Assembly: GCA_959600045.1 (NCBI GenBank)
Contig: CAUGKJ010000066.1
Span: 1 to 5,944 of the forward strand
Direction: 5' to 3'
Length of the DNA: 5,944 bases
Origin: an uncultured Haemophilus sp.
Lineage (GTDB): Bacteria; Pseudomonadota; Gammaproteobacteria; Enterobacterales; Pasteurellaceae
How positions within the stretch are numbered: the stretch's first letter is position 1; the number at the start of each line of letters is the position of its first letter. This document shows, piece after piece, positions 5,319 to 5,944 of the stretch. The translations under genes and the position numbers were made by a program. The notes beneath the pieces are model-generated. The model did not search any database. It saw only the letters and a list, made by a program, of their open reading frames with translations, and had not been told where the DNA came from.

Positions 5319-5944
5319 TTAGATTGAACGTTTAATTTCAACGACTTCAAACACCTCGATTTGGTCGCCAACTTTTACGTCATTGTAGTTTTTAACGCCG
5401 ATACCACATTCCATACCATTACGGACTTCCGATACGTCATCTTTAAAGCGACGGAGAGATTCCAATTCACCTTCAAAGATTACCACGTTATCACGTAATA
5501 CGCGGATTGGGTTGTTACGTTTTACTACACCTTCGGTCACCATACAACCTGCGATTGCACCAAATTTCGGATGTTTGAACACATCACGCACTTCAGCCAA
5601 GCCAATGATTTCTTGTTTGAATTCAGGTTGTAGCATACCGCTCATCGCTGCTTTCACATCATTTAAGAGTTCATAAATGATAGAGTAATAACGAAGGTCA
5701 ATATTTTCTGCTTCGATAATACGGCGAGCAGAAGCGCATTAGAGGCTGCCGCTAAGGTTGCATCAGTTTCAGAAATACCACCTACACCAGAGCCCACTAC
5801 TTTCACTTTCACTTCGTCAGTAGAAAGATCTTGTAACGATTGAATAATCGCTTCCACAGAACCCTGTACGTCCGCTTTCACAATGATGTTCAGTTCAGCA
5901 ACATCACCTTCCGTCATATTGCTAAACATATTTTCAAGTTTAGC
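5319..5944 (-). pseudogene. infB: Translation initiation factor IF-2, C-terminal part, frameshifted (5' end outside window)
   Basis: IF-2 is the GTPase that brings fMet-tRNA to the 30S subunit and promotes subunit joining. Only the C-terminal third is present. The upstream frame encodes the C1 domain ([18 protein letters not shown], then [11 protein letters not shown] and [20 protein letters not shown]). The frame then breaks at about 5733-5737 and would run out-of-frame to a stop near 5663. IF-2 sequence resumes in the other frame ([17 protein letters not shown], then MKAAMSG and the fMet-tRNA-binding C2 domain, ending in EVVEIKRSI). Compared with E. coli IF-2, the conserved ILVGFNVRAD is missing: ten codons plus one base, 31 bases. 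Adding 31 bases restores a continuous frame. Because infB is essential, a sequence or assembly error is the likeliest cause; a true lesion would require another intact copy. The identity as infB is certain. Confidence 0.9.

Noticed and set aside
5319..5657. A separate 112-residue gene starting at an internal ATG in the infB C2 domain
   Set aside because: The frame is continuous IF-2 sequence well upstream of that ATG ([16 protein letters not shown]), so it is the remainder of infB and not an independent gene.
5733..5740. Programmed -1 ribosomal frameshift joining the two infB frames
   Set aside because: A -1 shift would join the frames, but there is no slippery heptamer (the local sequence is TAATGCGCTTC), and the product would still lack ten conserved residues. 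A deletion explains everything.

Overview
The window is a piece of a Pasteurellaceae chromosome, most likely Haemophilus sensu stricto or a close relative such as Aggregatibacter. The main reason is six exact copies of the 9-base DNA uptake signal AAGTGCGGT, on both strands and mostly followed by the usual A/T tract. The AT-rich base composition and proteins that align closely with E. coli homologues recalled from memory (QueF, TyrA, TruB, RbfA, IF-2) fit this. All identifications come from reading the sequence; no database was searched, and the species is not resolved.

Layout: two convergent gene blocks meet at a bidirectional terminator at 2701-2737. The left block, on the + strand, is csdA (5' end cut by the window) - csdE - a DUF2310 zinc-ribbon protein - queF. 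These are tightly packed: a 7-base overlap, a 2-base gap, then a 24-base gap. The right block, on the - strand, reads infB (cut by the window) - rbfA - truB - tyrA. rbfA and truB overlap by one base (TAATG). infB-rbfA-truB is the usual gammaproteobacterial translation/ribosome-maturation cluster. tyrA follows after an 86-base gap that holds what looks like its own TyrR operator.

Functionally, CsdA and CsdE form a cysteine desulfurase/sulfur-acceptor pair and QueF makes preQ1 for queuosine tRNA modification. The zinc-ribbon protein between them has no known function. On the other strand, IF-2 (initiation), RbfA (30S maturation) and TruB (tRNA pseudouridine 55) serve translation, and TyrA makes 4-hydroxyphenylpyruvate for tyrosine.

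No mobile element, CRISPR array, RNA gene or obviously new system is visible; this is a housekeeping region. The points that deserve a second look are: (1) an apparent 31-base deletion that frameshifts infB inside a highly conserved segment, which is either a sequence error or a striking lesion in an essential gene; (2) a strong plus weak TyrR-box pair in front of tyrA, embedded in a 51-base symmetric element whose RNA form would mask the tyrA ribosome binding site; (3) a terminator-like hairpin between infB and rbfA built from a variant uptake-signal core; and (4) the uncharacterised zinc-ribbon gene locked into the csd-queF operon.
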